Shown here: one piece after another, positions 44,702 to 57,111 of the stretch
How positions within the stretch are numbered: the first letter of the stretch is position 1
Layout of the letters: each line of letters begins with the position of its first letter
Assembly: GCF_000317305.3 (NCBI RefSeq)
Contig: NC_023036.2
Span: forward strand, 2,046,001-2,110,000
Direction of reading: 5' to 3'
Source: Mycolicibacterium neoaurum VKM Ac-1815D
GTDB lineage: Bacteria > Actinomycetota > Actinomycetes > Mycobacteriales > Mycobacteriaceae
DNA: 64,000 bases
The notes under the pieces: model-generated
What the model was told of the DNA's origin: nothing
The model's input: the letters and a program-made list of their open reading frames with translations, nothing else
The model's database searches: none
Translations under genes and position numbers: made by a program

Positions 44702-47700
44702 ATGACAGTGCAGGTTCCCTTCCCGGTGCGGGTCTGCGTCATGGGGCCGTTGCGGGCATGGGTCGACGGCACACCGGTGGATCTGGGTGGCCCGAAACAA
44801 CGGTCGGTACTGCTGCGGTTGGTGCTCGCCCACGGTGAGGTGGTCTCGGTCGACCGGCTGATCGAGGATCTCTGGGCGGGAGAGCCACCGCCGAAGGCGT
44901 TGGCCGCGCTGCAGGCCTACATTTCGCATCTGCGCCGGGTGCTCGAACCCGGCCGTGAACGTCGGGCGCCCGCGCAGGTGATCGTCAGTGCCGCGCCCGG
45001 CTATTGCCTGCGGTTGCCCGAGGGTGCCGTCGATGTGTGGGCGCTGGAAGCCGGTTATGGGGCCGCGGAACGGTCGCCCGCGCCGCCCCGCGAGCAGGCC
45101 GAGCGTTTGCAGGATCTGGTGCTGGCCTGGACCGGCGATCCCTACGCCGAAGTGCGCGATGCCCTGTGGGCCGCTCCCGAGGTGGCGCGTCTGGCCGAAC
45201 TCCGGTTGGCAATGCTCGAGGCCCACGCCGCCGCCCAAGCGGCACTGGACAATCACGCCGCCGTGGTGCGCGCGCTCGAACCCGTCGTGCGCGCGCACCC
45301 GGCCCGGGAGGCGGCGGCCTGCCTGCTGGCCTCGGCTCACTATCGCAGCGGCCGTCAGGTGGCCGCCCTGGACGTCTTGCGCCGCACCACCGGTTACCTC
45401 GTCGACGAACTCGGCCTGGAGCCGGGCCGGGCGGTGCGGGACCTGGAACGCGACATACTGCGTCAGGCCGATCATCTCGAACCGATCGAGCTGGAGCCGG
45501 TCGCGGTGGCGCCGCAGCACGAGGTGCCGACGACCATCGCACTGCGCGGCCGCTCCGCGGAACTGGCCGAGCTCGCCGGCGCCGCGACTGCCGCAGCCCG
45601 TGGTCTGAAGGTGGTGTGGATCGGCGGGGAAGCCGGGGCGGGCAAGACGACATTGGTCGATGCGGCCGCCAACCGGCTGCGCGAGGCCGGGTGGGTGGTG
45701 GCGGCCGGGCGCAGCCCCGAAGTCGACGGTGCCCCGCCGGGCTGGGCGTGGACCGAGGTGCTGCGGGCGTTCGCGGCGTCATTGACCGCCGAGCAGGCCG
45801 ACGCGCTGGCGCCGTTGCTGCACACCGGTGGGCCGGTCGGGGAGATCGGCACATTCTGGACCGCGCACGCGCTGGCCGATGTGCTGGAGCAGGCGGCCGG
45901 ACGAGCGCCGCTGCTGGTCGTGCTCGACGACCTGCACCGCACCGACGGCCTGACCCTGGAATTGCTGCGGCTGACCGCCGACCGGCTGGCCACCCAGCCG
46001 GTACTGGTCATCGGCACCTACCGACCATCCGAGGCCGGCGCCGAACTCGGGCAGGCCAGGGCGGCCCTTGCCAACCACACCGCGGCGCACATGCTGCTCG
46101 ACGGTCTCGATGACGCGGCGCTGACCCAACTGGCCACCGACTCCGGTCTGGTGGCGGTGACGCCCGAGACTCTGCGGCTGCTGCGCGAACGCACCGGCGG
46201 TAACCCGTTGTTCGCACGGGAACTCGTCCGGCTGATGGTCGCCGAGGGTATCGATGCCGCGCACGGCGGAGTGCCTGTCGGCGTCGGTGACGTGGTGCGC
46301 CGCAGGCTGGCTCGGCTGCCACCGCAGACCGCCACCGCGTTGCGCCAGGCCGCGGTGCTGGGACGTGAGGTCGACATCACCCTGCTCGGCGAACTCGCCC
46401 GCAGCGATGACGATGCGCTACTCGACGCGCTGGAACCTGCCGTCTTGGCCGGGCTGGTGGAGGAACCGGCACCGGACCGTATCCGATTTGCGCACAACCT
46501 CATTCGCGACACCCTGTATGACGATATGTCAGTGCTGCGACGGTCCCGGCTGCACGCGGCGGCCCTGCAGATGTTGCGCGGGCGCAGCGCCGACACCGCC
46601 TCGCTGGCCTATCATGCCGTCGCCGCGGCCACCGCCGAAAACGCCATGGAGGCCGCGGATTTCGCGATGAGCGCGGCCGCCGAGGCCGATGCAATCGGCG
46701 CCCCCGGCGAGGCCGCCCGGCAATGGCGCAGCGCGGTGCAGATGTTCGAACTCGCCGGTGCCGAGGAGGCGACCGCGATAGCGGCGCGCTGCGGGCTGAT
46801 CGCCGCACTGGCCCAGGCCGGCGATGCGCTCGGCTCCCGCGAGGAACTGCACCGCACCATGGCGGCCCTCGGGCACGATGACGGGATGGCCGTGCGGGCG
46901 CTGACCGCGTCGACCAGCCCACTGGTCTGGCGGGTGCGGGTCGGGGACCAGATCGACCCGGTCATCGTCGATCCGCTACGCCGGGTGCTCGGACGCGAGC
47001 GGCACACCCCCACCCGAATCCGCTTGCTGCTGACCCTGTTCACCGAACTCGAGGGTGTCGAGCACGACGCCGCGCTGGCCGCCAGTACCGAGGCGCTACA
47101 GCTGGTGCGTGGCCTCGATGACCGGCGCCTGCTGTTGGCGGTACTCAACGTCCGGGCCTTCGCCTGCCTGGGACCCGACCTCGCCCACGAACGGGAAAGC
47201 GTTCTCGCCGAGATGCTCTCGGTCGCCGAGGAGCTCGACGCCGTGGACTACCAGGCGGTCGCACACTGGTTTGCCTTCCTGGACGCCTCGGGGCGATCGG
47301 ATTTGGCGCGCGCCGCCGCGCACGTCGACCAGGCCGTTGCGCGGGCGGGTACCGGGCAACTCGGCTTCCTGCTCGGCGTCCTCGACGCCTTCGGCGCACA
47401 GCTGGCGGTGCTGGCCGGCCACCCCGACGAGGGTGAACGCGGTTATGTCGCGGTCTCGGCGAAGCTGGCCGAGTACGGCGTCGCCAACGGGGCCCATATC
47501 GGGATCGTCGGGCGGGTCAGTGCGAACCTGGTCCGGGGCAGCCTCGCGCCGACGGCCGACGAACTGGTCGCGGTGCATCGCCACGTGTCCAGGATGATCG
47601 CCGACGGCGCCGTGATCGCGCTGCACCAGGCCGGCCGACCGGAGGAGGCCGCACAGATCTGGGCCGAGCGCATCCCCATCGAGCGATCGTTCTACTTCGT

Positions 47701-47962
47701 GGCGATGGCGACCCTGCGTGCGCACGCCGCGGTCGCAGTCGGTGACCTCGAGGTGGCGGTGCGCACCGCCGAGGAACTGCGGCCCTACTCCGGCCGGTTC
47801 GCCGGGCTGGACAACGGCACGCTCCTGACCGGGCCGGTCGACGACGCGCTGGCCGCCGTTGCCGAGGCCACCGGTGACCACCGGCGCGCAGCGGACCACC
47901 GGCGGGCCGCCGCCGAACTGACCGACCGACTCCGCGCGGCGGCCCAGGCCCTGCTCGGCTGA
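44702..47962 (+). CDS. SARP/BTAD-type transcriptional regulator with AAA ATPase and TPR-like tail
   Basis: This 1086-residue regulator begins with an OmpR-like winged helix (VCVMGPLRAWVDGTPVDLGG to WAGEPPPKALAALQAYISHL) and a BTAD domain (about 95-250). A STAND/AAA_16 ATPase follows, with Walker A GGEAGAGKTTLV at about 308-319 and Walker B LLVVLDDLHRTD at about 403-414. The rest is a long helical repeat region without a C-terminal LuxR helix-turn-helix. Such AfsR-like proteins integrate signals and activate distant genes; its targets are unknown. The gene diverges from the crcB operon. Start is the ATG directly after a GATAAAGT hexamer region; no Shine-Dalgarno sequence is seen. Confidence 0.82.
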   Translation: MTVQVPFPVRVCVMGPLRAWVDGTPVDLGGPKQRSVLLRLVLAHGEVVSVDRLIEDLWAGEPPPKALAALQAYISHLRRVLEPGRERRAPAQVIVSAAPGYCLRLPEGAVDVWALEAGYGAAERSPAPPREQAERLQDLVLAWTGDPYAEVRDALWAAPEVARLAELRLAMLEAHAAAQAALDNHAAVVRALEPVVRAHPAREAAACLLASAHYRSGRQVAALDVLRRTTGYLVDELGLEPGRAVRDLERDILRQADHLEPIELEPVAVAPQHEVPTTIALRGRSAELAELAGAATAAARGLKVVWIGGEAGAGKTTLVDAAANRLREAGWVVAAGRSPEVDGAPPGWAWTEVLRAFAASLTAEQADALAPLLHTGGPVGEIGTFWTAHALADVLEQAAGRAPLLVVLDDLHRTDGLTLELLRLTADRLATQPVLVIGTYRPSEAGAELGQARAALANHTAAHMLLDGLDDAALTQLATDSGLVAVTPETLRLLRERTGGNPLFARELVRLMVAEGIDAAHGGVPVGVGDVVRRRLARLPPQTATALRQAAVLGREVDITLLGELARSDDDALLDALEPAVLAGLVEEPAPDRIRFAHNLIRDTLYDDMSVLRRSRLHAAALQMLRGRSADTASLAYHAVAAATAENAMEAADFAMSAAAEADAIGAPGEAARQWRSAVQMFELAGAEEATAIAARCGLIAALAQAGDALGSREELHRTMAALGHDDGMAVRALTASTSPLVWRVRVGDQIDPVIVDPLRRVLGRERHTPTRIRLLLTLFTELEGVEHDAALAASTEALQLVRGLDDRRLLLAVLNVRAFACLGPDLAHERESVLAEMLSVAEELDAVDYQAVAHWFAFLDASGRSDLARAAAHVDQAVARAGTGQLGFLLGVLDAFGAQLAVLAGHPDEGERGYVAVSAKLAEYGVANGAHIGIVGRVSANLVRGSLAPTADELVAVHRHVSRMIADGAVIALHQAGRPEEAAQIWAERIPIERSFYFVAMATLRAHAAVAVGDLEVAVRTAEELRPYSGRFAGLDNGTLLTGPVDDALAAVAEATGDHRRAADHRRAAAELTDRLRAAAQALLG

Positions 47963-47970
47963 ATCCTCAT

Positions 47971-48032
47971 GCCGAGAGTGACGCAATGGCACAGAACCGC
48001 CTGAGTGGAGCTGCCGTTGCGTCACTCTCGGC
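47971..48032. terminator. Large bidirectional terminator-like inverted repeat
   Basis: Twenty-base arms at 47971-47990 and 48013-48032 differ by one base only (a G-T pair) and flank a 22-base loop. It lies between two convergent genes. The arm core GAGAGTGACGCAA looks like a dispersed mycobacterial intergenic element, so it may be both terminator and repeat family member. Confidence 0.7.
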
Positions 48033-48039
48033 GTGCGGA

Positions 48040-48711
48040 TCAGCCGAAGACGGTGCGCTCGAAGCGGTTGTGCCGCCAGGTCAGAAAACGCAGGACCAGC
48101 ATCAGTGGGGCGGGCAACTCGGCGGCGATGGCGGCGCGTTCGGTATCGGTGGTCACCGCCAACACCCGCGGCCCCTCGAAGGACAACCGGCCGGTCTTGC
48201 GGGCCGCGGTCTCCACTGCCTGCCAATCGGCCACCGAGACGTGCCTGCGGATCACCGGGAACAGCTCGCGTTCCTCGTCGGCGATATGGGCGTGCAGCAG
48301 CCGGTGTAGATCGGCCAGCCCGGCGGCCAACGGCCGGGCCAACTCGGCGTCCCCGGAGCGGGCGAAAGCCGTCGCGACCGTACGCAGCCGGTCCAGTCGG
48401 GGATCGAGGGTGGCGTGATCATCGGTGAGCTCGGTCAGGTCGACCAGACCCGCCGCCGAGGACTCGATGATCGGCCACAGCACATCGTCTTCCATCGTGT
48501 GGTGGTGATGGATCGACTCGCACATCAACGCGACATAGCGGGTGATCGCGCGGGCCCGGGTCACACTGCACGGGGTGCGGCGCTGGGCGATGGCGGTGGT
48601 CAGCTCGGCGAGCCTGCCGATATCGGTGACCATGGCGCGATGGGCGAGCAGGATCCCGCTGAGGTCGGGCTCGACGGCGGTGAGTTGGGCTTTTTGTTCG
48701 GAGCTGTTCAT
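48040..48711 (-). CDS. Hemerythrin-like (HHE) domain protein
   Basis: The 223-residue protein has the His and Glu pattern of a four-helix di-iron hemerythrin domain: LLAHRAMVTD, SIHHHHTMEDDVLWP, LTDDHATLD and HAHIADEERELFP. The C-terminal 60 residues are mostly helical and lack known motifs. Mycobacterial HHE proteins influence oxygen and nitric oxide or peroxide responses. ATG before NSSEQKAQL is chosen, since the upstream extension overlaps the divergent pgm leader. The gene lies 95 bases from pgm. Confidence 0.85.
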   Translation of the reverse strand: MNSSEQKAQLTAVEPDLSGILLAHRAMVTDIGRLAELTTAIAQRRTPCSVTRARAITRYVALMCESIHHHHTMEDDVLWPIIESSAAGLVDLTELTDDHATLDPRLDRLRTVATAFARSGDAELARPLAAGLADLHRLLHAHIADEERELFPVIRRHVSVADWQAVETAARKTGRLSFEGPRVLAVTTDTERAAIAAELPAPLMLVLRFLTWRHNRFERTVFG

Positions 48712-48806
48712 GACGATCACCTTGTCGGTGTCCACTTGCGGAGAACTTGCGACGGGCTTGCGAGTACGGGGAGACACACGCCCCGTGGGTAGGCAAGGAT
48801 GGACCC

Positions 48807-50437
<1,631 letters not shown>

Positions 50438-50441
<4 letters not shown>

Positions 50442-51706
50442 GCTCTCGAACGGAGGACGACTGTCAGACCGGACCCAAGCCGCGGCTGCCGCGGGAGGTC
50501 TGGGTGCTGGCCGCTGCGAACTTCGTGGTCGCCCTCGGCTACGGGGTGGTGGCCCCGGTCTTACCGCAGTACGCCCGGCACTTCGGTGTCAGCATCGCCG
50601 CGGCCACCTTCGTCATCACCGCGTTCGCGATCATGCGGCTGGCCGGCGCGCCGCCGGCCGGATTCCTGGTGCAGCGGCTGGGGGAGCGACGCGTCTACAT
50701 CGGCGGGCTGATCATCGTCGCGCTGTCCACCGGCGCCTGCGCGCTGGCCGACACCTACTGGCAGCTGTTGCTGTTCCGGTCCCTCGGCGGGGTCGGGTCG
50801 GCGATGTTCACGGTGTCCTCGCTGGGGTTGATGATCAGGATCTCGCCCCCCGACGCCCGCGGACGGGTCTCGGGGCTCTTCTCATCGGGGTTCATGATCG
50901 GCTCGGTGGGTGGCCCGATCCTCGGCGCGCTGACCGCCGGCCTGGGCCTGTCGGCGCCGTTCCTGATCTACGGTGCCGCCCTGCTGGTGGCCGCCGCCGT
51001 CGTGTTCGTCAGCCTGCGCAATTCGGCGGTGATCGCCTCTTCCGATGGCGACGACGGCCCGCCGGTGCCGTTCCGCACGGTGTTCGCCCATCGGGCCTAC
51101 AAGGCGGCGCTGCTGTCCAATTTCGCGACCGGCTGGGCCTCGTTCGGATTGCGGGTGGCCCTGGTCCCGCTGTTCGTCGTGGAGGTGTTGGGCGGCAGCC
51201 CGGGAGTGGCCGGGCTGGCACTCACCGCGTTCGCGGTCGGCAACATCTCCGTCGTGATCCCCAGCGGGTATCTGTCGGACCGGCTGGGGCGGCGCACGCT
51301 GCTGATCGTCGGGCTGACCCTGGCGGCGTTGTCCACCGGGGCGGTCGGGTTCACCACCTCGCTGCCGGTGTTCCTGGTGGCTGCCTATATCGCGGGTGCG
51401 GCCACGGGCATCTTCGTCTCACCGCAGCAGGCCGCCGTCGCCGATGTGGTGGGCAGCAGGTCGCGGGGCGGGACCGCGGTGGCGACGTTCCAGATGATGG
51501 CCGATGTCGGGTCGATCGGTGGCTCGCTGCTGGTCGGGTTGATCGCCCAGTACCTGTCGTTTTCCTGGGCTTTCGTCATCAGCGGGGCGATCATGCTGCT
51601 GGCCGCGCTGGCCTGGGTTTTCGCCCCCGAAACCCACCGACGGCCGCCCGCCGGGCACACGCCGGCCCGTCCATTGGGCCCAGAGGCCGGCGGAGAGGTG
51701 CCCTGA
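50438..51706 (+). CDS. Major facilitator superfamily drug/solute exporter
   Basis: The 422-residue protein has about 12 hydrophobic helices. The first begins EVWVLAAANFVVALGYGVVAPVLP; GFLVQRLGERRVYIGGL is the MFS loop 2-3 signature and GYLSDRLGRRTLLIVGL its repeat in the second half. Such proteins often export drugs or sugars by proton antiport. GTG start overlaps the pgm stop. The C-terminal tail is Pro-rich (RRPPAGHTPARPLGP). Coupling to pgm is conserved in some mycobacteria as I recall, but no substrate is known. Confidence 0.85.
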
Positions 51707-51762
51707 CCAGGCGTTTTGAACCTCTGCGGGGCTGTGGTGTACGTTTCTACAGCACAACAAAC

Positions 51763-51835
51763 GGGGCTATGGCGCAGTTGGTAGCGCACCACACTGGCAG
51801 TGTGGGGGTCAGGGGTTCGAATCCCCTTAGCTCCA
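51763..51835 (+). tRNA. tRNA-Ala (anticodon GGC)
   Basis: The acceptor arm GGGGCTA pairs with TAGCTCC (one G-T pair), the D arm GCGCAGTTGGTAGCGC and the T arm AGGGGTTCGAATCCCCT are intact, and the anticodon loop CTGGCAG at 51794-51800 gives GGC for alanine. The 3' CCA is not encoded. It is followed by a terminator. Confidence 0.97.
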
Positions 51836-51843
51836 CTCGGAGG

Positions 51844-51876
51844 AAACCCGCTTCGACCACCGGTCGGGGCGGGTTT
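51844..51876 (+). terminator. Terminator behind tRNA-Ala
   Basis: AAACCCGC at 51844-51851 and GCGGGTTT at 51869-51876 form an 8-bp stem with a 17-base loop that can extend, followed by CATGTTTT. It lies 9 bases after the tRNA. Confidence 0.75.
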
Positions 51877-51975
51877 CATGTTTTCCGGGGTCTGATTCGT
51901 CCGCGTCGGGTTGGCGTCGCGACATCCGCGCGCCGCGCATCATCCGGGACATCGAGCCGTGCTTTCCTGTCTGGC

Positions 51976-52557
51976 ATGGCCATCGTGGAGGTCCGTGCCG
52001 TCAGCCCCGAGCGTTACGTCGATGCCACGCATGCACTCACTGGTGGAGGAGAGGGCGGGAGCTGCCGATGCCAGTGGTGGATGCTCACGAGTACGCAGTG
52101 GAGGGGTACCACTGCTGTTGACCGAGAACAGCTGCTCCATGACGAGATCGAGCAAGGTCCGCCCCCGGCATTGATCGCCTATGTGGACGACGAACCGGCG
52201 GGTTGGGTGCGTGTGGGGCCGCGAGTCGGCCAGTCGCGCATTGTGCGGACTCGGGCCTATGCGGCGCTGTCCGGCGAAGCGATGGACGATCCATCTGTGT
52301 GGTCGATCTCGTGCTTCGTCGTGCGTCGCGAGTACCGGGGGATGGGGCTGGCGGCTCAGTTGCTGGACGCGGCAGTGGCGCATGCCCGAGAGCATGGAGC
52401 GCGCGTCATCGAGGCATACCCCATGGATCCGGCCGCCAAGAAGCTCTACGCGAACAACCTCTTCACGGGCACGCTCTCGATGTTCGTCGACGCGGGGTTC
52501 TCCGAGGTTGCTCGCCCCAGGCCTTACCAGGCCATCGTGGTGCTGCCGACCGAATGA
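51976..52557 (+). CDS. GNAT-family N-acetyltransferase
   Basis: The 193-residue protein has a GNAT fold: WSISCFVVRREYRGMGLAAQLLDAAVAHARE contains the acetyl-CoA-binding RxxGxG/A loop, followed by VIEAYPMDP and the late ALSMFVDAGF-like segment (TLSMFVDAGFSEVARP). The first third has CRCQWWM, typical of a subgroup annotated as GNAT with unknown amine substrates. ATG before AIVEVRAV has no clear Shine-Dalgarno sequence. It stands alone between the tRNA and the TetR gene. Confidence 0.8.
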   Translation: MAIVEVRAVSPERYVDATHALTGGGEGGSCRCQWWMLTSTQWRGTTAVDREQLLHDEIEQGPPPALIAYVDDEPAGWVRVGPRVGQSRIVRTRAYAALSGEAMDDPSVWSISCFVVRREYRGMGLAAQLLDAAVAHAREHGARVIEAYPMDPAAKKLYANNLFTGTLSMFVDAGFSEVARPRPYQAIVVLPTE

Positions 52558-52597
52558 GCGCGGCCGACGCCAGGTTCGGTGATCGTCTGATCAGCGA

Positions 52598-53260
52598 TCA
52601 GCTCGCCGGATCCCATCCGTGCATCGCCTCGTGCATCTGTTCCTCGTTGAGCGGGTCGACGCCGAGCGGTTTGATATCGGGCCGGTTGCGCATGCCCTCG
52701 AGCAGCAGGGCGAGATAGCGCCGCCACAGTTCGGGATCGACATCGCCCGCCCACTCGCTCACGGTGCCGGCCAGCAGGCCCATGATCGGCATGTCGGGGT
52801 GTTGGATATCGGGTCGCAGGTAGCCGTCGCGACGGGCTCGTTCCACGAGCTGGTAGACCCGCGGCACCAGTTCCTCGCGGGCACAGTCGACGCGGTCACC
52901 GCCGTAGGCGCGGCTGTAGATCATCTGCCGCAGGCCGCGGTCGGTGGCGGCGAGCTCACATTGCCGTTCGATGAACCATACGAACCCCTCCCACGAATTC
53001 TCGTGCTGCAGAGCCTTTTCGGCCAACTCGACGACCTCGGCGATACCGTCCTCGAAGATCGCCTCGACCAGATCCTCTTTGGTCGCGAAGCGGCGGTACA
53101 CGGTGCCGACACCGACGCCCGCGTGGTGGGCGACATCGTTGAGGGTGGCCTCCATGCCCTTGATCGCGAACAGCTCGCGCGCGGCCGTCAGCACACGCTG
53201 TCTGTTGCGCTCGGCGTCCTTGCGCAGGCCGCGGCATGGTTTGTCAATCACGTGGCCCAC
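52598..53260 (-). CDS. TetR-family repressor, probable regulator of the divergent mmpS-mmpL operon
   Basis: The 220-residue regulator has a TetR helix-turn-helix at about residues 18-60 (RVLTAARELFAIKGMEATLNDVAHHAG, split, then VGVGTVYRRFATKEDL). The C-terminal ligand domain is diverged. It is transcribed away from mmpS with 193 bases between. In that gap are TAAG and CTTA spaced by 3 bases near 53310 and further AT-rich palindromic bits that could be its operator. TetR control of MmpS-MmpL exporters is known in M. abscessus. Confidence 0.85.
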   Translation of the reverse strand: MGHVIDKPCRGLRKDAERNRQRVLTAARELFAIKGMEATLNDVAHHAGVGVGTVYRRFATKEDLVEAIFEDGIAEVVELAEKALQHENSWEGFVWFIERQCELAATDRGLRQMIYSRAYGGDRVDCAREELVPRVYQLVERARRDGYLRPDIQHPDMPIMGLLAGTVSEWAGDVDPELWRRYLALLLEGMRNRPDIKPLGVDPLNEEQMHEAMHGWDPAS

Positions 53261-53453
53261 TTTAGTGATGAGCCTTACCGTTGGCTAGAAGCGGATTGAC
53301 TCTATCCACTTAAGAAGCTTAGATTCTCTCAGGATCGCTCGCCGCCCATCGTTGCGCGGTGTCACCCGATGGAAAGGCTTGATCAGTCGTGGGGATTTCA
53401 GGATGTGTGAACGCGTTGCGTAGCAGCCGTTCCGGCGCGCATCGAGCAGAGCG

Positions 53454-53876
53454 GTGAACGTCGTCAAACGGGTCTGGCTACCCGTCCTGGTCATCGGCGC
53501 GATCGTGGTCGGTGGTCTGACCGTCTCGCAGTTGCGTTCGGTGTTCGGTTCCGACGGCGCCATCGTCACCCCGATCGACGCCGACACCGCCGAGAACTTC
53601 AACCCGAAGGTCGTGAAATACGAGATCTTCGGTACCGGCTCCTACGCCAAGATCAACTACGCCGATCTGGACGGGAAGCCCCAGCGCACAGGCGAAGTCA
53701 GCCTGCCGTGGACCCTGACCCTTGAGACGACGCTGCCCTCGGTGATGCCCAACATCATGGCCCAGGGCGACGGTTCCTCCATCAGCTGCCGCGTCACCGT
53801 CGACGACGAGGTCAAAGACGAAAGGACGGCTGAAGGTATGAACGCCGCCACCTACTGCCTGGTGAAGGCCGCATGA
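53454..53876 (+). CDS. MmpS-family membrane accessory protein
   Basis: The 140-residue protein has one N-terminal helix ([20 protein letters not shown]) and an extracytoplasmic MmpS domain with [25 protein letters not shown] and two Cys (SCRV, YCLV) likely disulfide-linked. MmpS proteins assist MmpL transporters in exporting lipids, siderophores or drugs. Start is GTG, with no strong Shine-Dalgarno sequence. The stop overlaps the mmpL start by ATGA. Which numbered MmpS it matches cannot be fixed by eye. Confidence 0.9.
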   Translation: MNVVKRVWLPVLVIGAIVVGGLTVSQLRSVFGSDGAIVTPIDADTAENFNPKVVKYEIFGTGSYAKINYADLDGKPQRTGEVSLPWTLTLETTLPSVMPNIMAQGDGSSISCRVTVDDEVKDERTAEGMNAATYCLVKAA

Positions 53877-56776
53877 GCACCTCCCTGGACGATGCGCCGA
53901 CCGGCCCCATCCCGCCCGCCCGCCATGCCGCCGCAAGCCGGCCCAAGCTGCCGCGCTTCATCCGCGCCTTCGCCGTGCCGATCGTGCTCATCTGGATCGC
54001 CATCGTCGCGATCCTGAACACCGTCGTCCCGCAGCTCGAAGAGGTCGGCAAGCTCCGCGCGGTCTCCATGAGCCCGAACGACGCGCCCGCGCTGATCGCC
54101 ACCAAGCATGTCGGCGAGAAGTTCCAGGAGTACGACACCTCCAGCTCGGTGATGATCGTGCTCGAAGGCGATCAACCCCTCGGCGCCGATGCGCACACGT
54201 TCTACGACGAAATCGTCCGAAAGCTCAACGCCGACACCAAGCACGTCCAGCACGTCCAGGACTTCTGGGGCGACAGCCTGACCGCGGCCGGTGCGCAGAG
54301 CATCGACGGCAAGGCCGCCTACGTTCAGGTCTACATCGCCGGTGACCAGGGCGAGGCGCTGGCCAACGAGTCGGTGCAGACGGTCCGTGACCTCGTAGAA
54401 AGTACGCCAGCACCTTCCGGCGTCGCGGCATATGTCACCGGTCCCGCCGCGCTGACCACCGATCAGAACATCGTCGGTGACGCCAGCATGAAGACCATCG
54501 AGGGCGTGACGATCGGCATCATCATCGTGATGCTGTTGATCATCTACCGGTCGGTCGTCACGACGGCGGTGGTCATGTCGATGGTCTTCGTCGGCCTGCT
54601 GTCCGCGCGCGGAATCGTCTCATTCCTCGGCTTTTACGAGGTGTTCGGCCTGACGACGTTCGCCACCAGCATGGTGGTGACGCTGGCCATCGCCGCGGCC
54701 ACCGACTACGCGATCTTCCTGATCGGTCGATATCAAGAGGCCCGCCGGTCGGGACTGGACCGCGAAGACGCCTACTACGACATGTTCCACGGCACGGCAC
54801 ACGTGGTGCTCGCCTCGGGTATGACGATCGCCGGCGCGACGCTGTGCCTGCACTTCACCCGGCTGCCCTACTTCCAGAGCATGGGCTTCCCGCTGGCCGT
54901 CGGTATGACGATCGTGGTGGCCGCCGCGCTGACGATGGGTCCCGCGCTGATCTCGATCGTGACGCGATTCGGCAAGGTGCTGGAGCCCAAGGGCACTGCG
55001 CGGGCGCGTGGTTGGCGCAAGCTCGGCACCGCCACGGTGCGCTGGCCCGGCGCCATCCTGGTCGGTGCGATGGTCCTGTGCCTGGTCGGCTTGCTGACCC
55101 TGCCCGGCTACCACACCACCTACAACGACCGGATCTATCTGCCCGACACCGTGCCCGCCAACGTCGGCTACGCCGCCGCGGACCGGCACTTCTCGGACGC
55201 CAAGATGAATCCCGATCTGGTGATGGTCGAGGCCGACCACGATCTGCGTAATCCGGCGGACTTCCTGGTGATCGACAAGATCGCCAAGGCGTTGATCAAG
55301 GTGCACGGTATCGCCTCGGTCACCACCATCACCCGGCCCGACGGCAAGCCGATCAAGCATTCGACGCTGGCCTACACCGTGTCCCAGAGCGGAAACGGCC
55401 AGATCATGAACAACGACTTCCAGCAGACGGTACTGGACAACACGTTGCAGCAGGCCAACGACCTGCAGGTGAGCATCGACTCGATGGAAACCATGTACAA
55501 CGTCACGCTGCAACTCGCCGAGGTGACCCGGCGGATGGCGGACAAGATGTCCGACACCTCGGACAATCTCAACGAGGTGCGTGATCACCTGGCGGACTTC
55601 GATGATCAGTTCCGGCCGCTGCGCAACTACTTCTACTGGGAACCGCACTGCTTCGACATCCCGCTGTGCTGGTCGATGCGGTCGGTGTTCGACAGCCTGG
55701 ACGGCATCAGCACCATGAGTGACGATTTCACCGAAATCGTCCCCGATCTGCAGGAGATGGCTCGGCTCACGCCACAGATGGCTGCGGTACTGCCGGCACA
55801 GATCCAGACGCTGAAGAACCAGAAGCAGATCATGCTGAACCAGTACCAGGCGCAGCGTATGCAGCAGGACCAGAACATGGCCAACCTGGACGACAACACC
55901 GCGATGGGGGAGGCCTTCGACGCCGCCCGCAACGACGACACGTTCTACCTGCCGCCCGAGGCTTTCCAGACCGCGGACTTCCAGCGCGGTATGAAGCTGA
56001 TGATGTCGCCGGACGGAAAGGCCGTGCGTTTCACGGTCTTCCATCAGGGTGATCCGCTGACCGAGGACGGTACCGAGCGCATCGATCCGATGCGGGTCGC
56101 CGTGGCCGACGCCATCAAGGGCACCCCGCTGGAAGGGTCCACGGTCTATGTCGGTGGCAGCGCCGCAATGTACAAGGACATGCAGCAGGGTGCCGACTAC
56201 GACCTGCTGATCGCCGCGGTCGCCTCGCTGATCCTGATCTTCTTGATCATGGTGATCCTGACCCGGGCCGTGGCGGCGGCAGCCGTCATCGTCGGCACCG
56301 TCGTGCTCAGTCTCGGTTCGGCGTTCGGCCTCTCGGTCCTGGTGTGGCAGCACATCGTCGGAATCCCGTTGGGCTGGATGGTGCTACCGATGTCGGTGAT
56401 CGTGCTGCTGGCTGTCGGTGCGGACTACAATCTGCTCCTTGTCTCGCGCATGAAGGAAGAGGTGCACGCCGGCATCCACACGGGGATCATCCGATCCATG
56501 GCCGGTACGGGCTCGGTGGTCACCGCGGCCGGCTTCGTGTTCGCCTTCACCATGATCGGCATGCTGGTCTCCGACATGATCGTGATCGGCCAGGTGGGCA
56601 GCACCATCGGCTTGGGTCTGCTCTTCGACACCCTGATCGTGCGGTCGTTGATGACACCGTCGATCGCGGCGCTGATGGGCCGGTGGTTCTGGTGGCCACT
56701 GCAGGTGCGGCCACGCCCGAAGCCGCAGCCGTGGCCGAAACCGTTGCAGCGCAGTCCGGAAGAGGTGCTCTCATGA
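53873..56776 (+). CDS. MmpL-family RND lipid/drug exporter
   Basis: The 967-residue transporter has 12 predicted helices in two halves. [17 protein letters not shown] and [15 protein letters not shown] are the Asp-Tyr proton-relay segments of the two halves. Two periplasmic domains lie between helices 1-2 and 7-8; the second includes a long helical coiled-coil stretch (about residues 520-720), typical of the MmpL4/5 cluster. The gene is coupled to mmpS before and to a DUF732 gene after it. Siderophore, lipid or drug export is possible; the coiled-coil type with MmpS suggests an MmpL4/5-like role. Confidence 0.92.
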   Translation: MSTSLDDAPTGPIPPARHAAASRPKLPRFIRAFAVPIVLIWIAIVAILNTVVPQLEEVGKLRAVSMSPNDAPALIATKHVGEKFQEYDTSSSVMIVLEGDQPLGADAHTFYDEIVRKLNADTKHVQHVQDFWGDSLTAAGAQSIDGKAAYVQVYIAGDQGEALANESVQTVRDLVESTPAPSGVAAYVTGPAALTTDQNIVGDASMKTIEGVTIGIIIVMLLIIYRSVVTTAVVMSMVFVGLLSARGIVSFLGFYEVFGLTTFATSMVVTLAIAAATDYAIFLIGRYQEARRSGLDREDAYYDMFHGTAHVVLASGMTIAGATLCLHFTRLPYFQSMGFPLAVGMTIVVAAALTMGPALISIVTRFGKVLEPKGTARARGWRKLGTATVRWPGAILVGAMVLCLVGLLTLPGYHTTYNDRIYLPDTVPANVGYAAADRHFSDAKMNPDLVMVEADHDLRNPADFLVIDKIAKALIKVHGIASVTTITRPDGKPIKHSTLAYTVSQSGNGQIMNNDFQQTVLDNTLQQANDLQVSIDSMETMYNVTLQLAEVTRRMADKMSDTSDNLNEVRDHLADFDDQFRPLRNYFYWEPHCFDIPLCWSMRSVFDSLDGISTMSDDFTEIVPDLQEMARLTPQMAAVLPAQIQTLKNQKQIMLNQYQAQRMQQDQNMANLDDNTAMGEAFDAARNDDTFYLPPEAFQTADFQRGMKLMMSPDGKAVRFTVFHQGDPLTEDGTERIDPMRVAVADAIKGTPLEGSTVYVGGSAAMYKDMQQGADYDLLIAAVASLILIFLIMVILTRAVAAAAVIVGTVVLSLGSAFGLSVLVWQHIVGIPLGWMVLPMSVIVLLAVGADYNLLLVSRMKEEVHAGIHTGIIRSMAGTGSVVTAAGFVFAFTMIGMLVSDMIVIGQVGSTIGLGLLFDTLIVRSLMTPSIAALMGRWFWWPLQVRPRPKPQPWPKPLQRSPEEVLS

Positions 56777-57111
56777 GACGATTTGTGATCGCGGCGGCCG
56801 CGGCGTTGACGATGGTGTTGCCGATCGGAACCGCCACCGCGGTCGCCGATCGGGACACCGACTTCGCCAACGAACTGCACGGCTTCGGGATCTACGGCCA
56901 GCGAGACTTCAACGCCTGGATGGCCAAGATCACCTGTAAGCGAATCGACACCGGAGTCGACGCCACCGCAACGGATTCCGCGCATTTCCTGGCGCAGAAC
57001 CTGGCGCGGACGAACAGCACCGCGCAGGTCTATCAGTTCCTCGGGACCGCACTGCGCATGTACTGCCCGGTGCACCTGGACAAGTTGACGGTCAATCAGG
57101 AGCAGCCATGA
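56773..57111 (+). CDS. Secreted DUF732-like protein
   Basis: The 112-residue protein has a signal peptide (residues 1-25, [22 protein letters not shown]) and a small helical domain with two Cys (TCKRID and MYCPVHL), the DUF732 pattern. It overlaps mmpL by ATGA and the following gene by ATGA. DUF732 proteins are small mycobacterial exported proteins of unknown role; placement suggests a periplasmic partner for the exporter. Confidence 0.75.
   Translation: MRRFVIAAAAALTMVLPIGTATAVADRDTDFANELHGFGIYGQRDFNAWMAKITCKRIDTGVDATATDSAHFLAQNLARTNSTAQVYQFLGTALRMYCPVHLDKLTVNQEQP

Noticed and set aside
51763..51835. tRNA-Ala as integration site of a mobile element
   Set aside because: No integrase gene, no repeated tRNA 3' end and no foreign-looking DNA adjoin it in the window.
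54620..56353. Open frame of over 570 codons on the minus strand inside mmpL
   Set aside because: His/Gln/Arg/Val-rich shadow with no domain; the mmpL frame is unambiguous.
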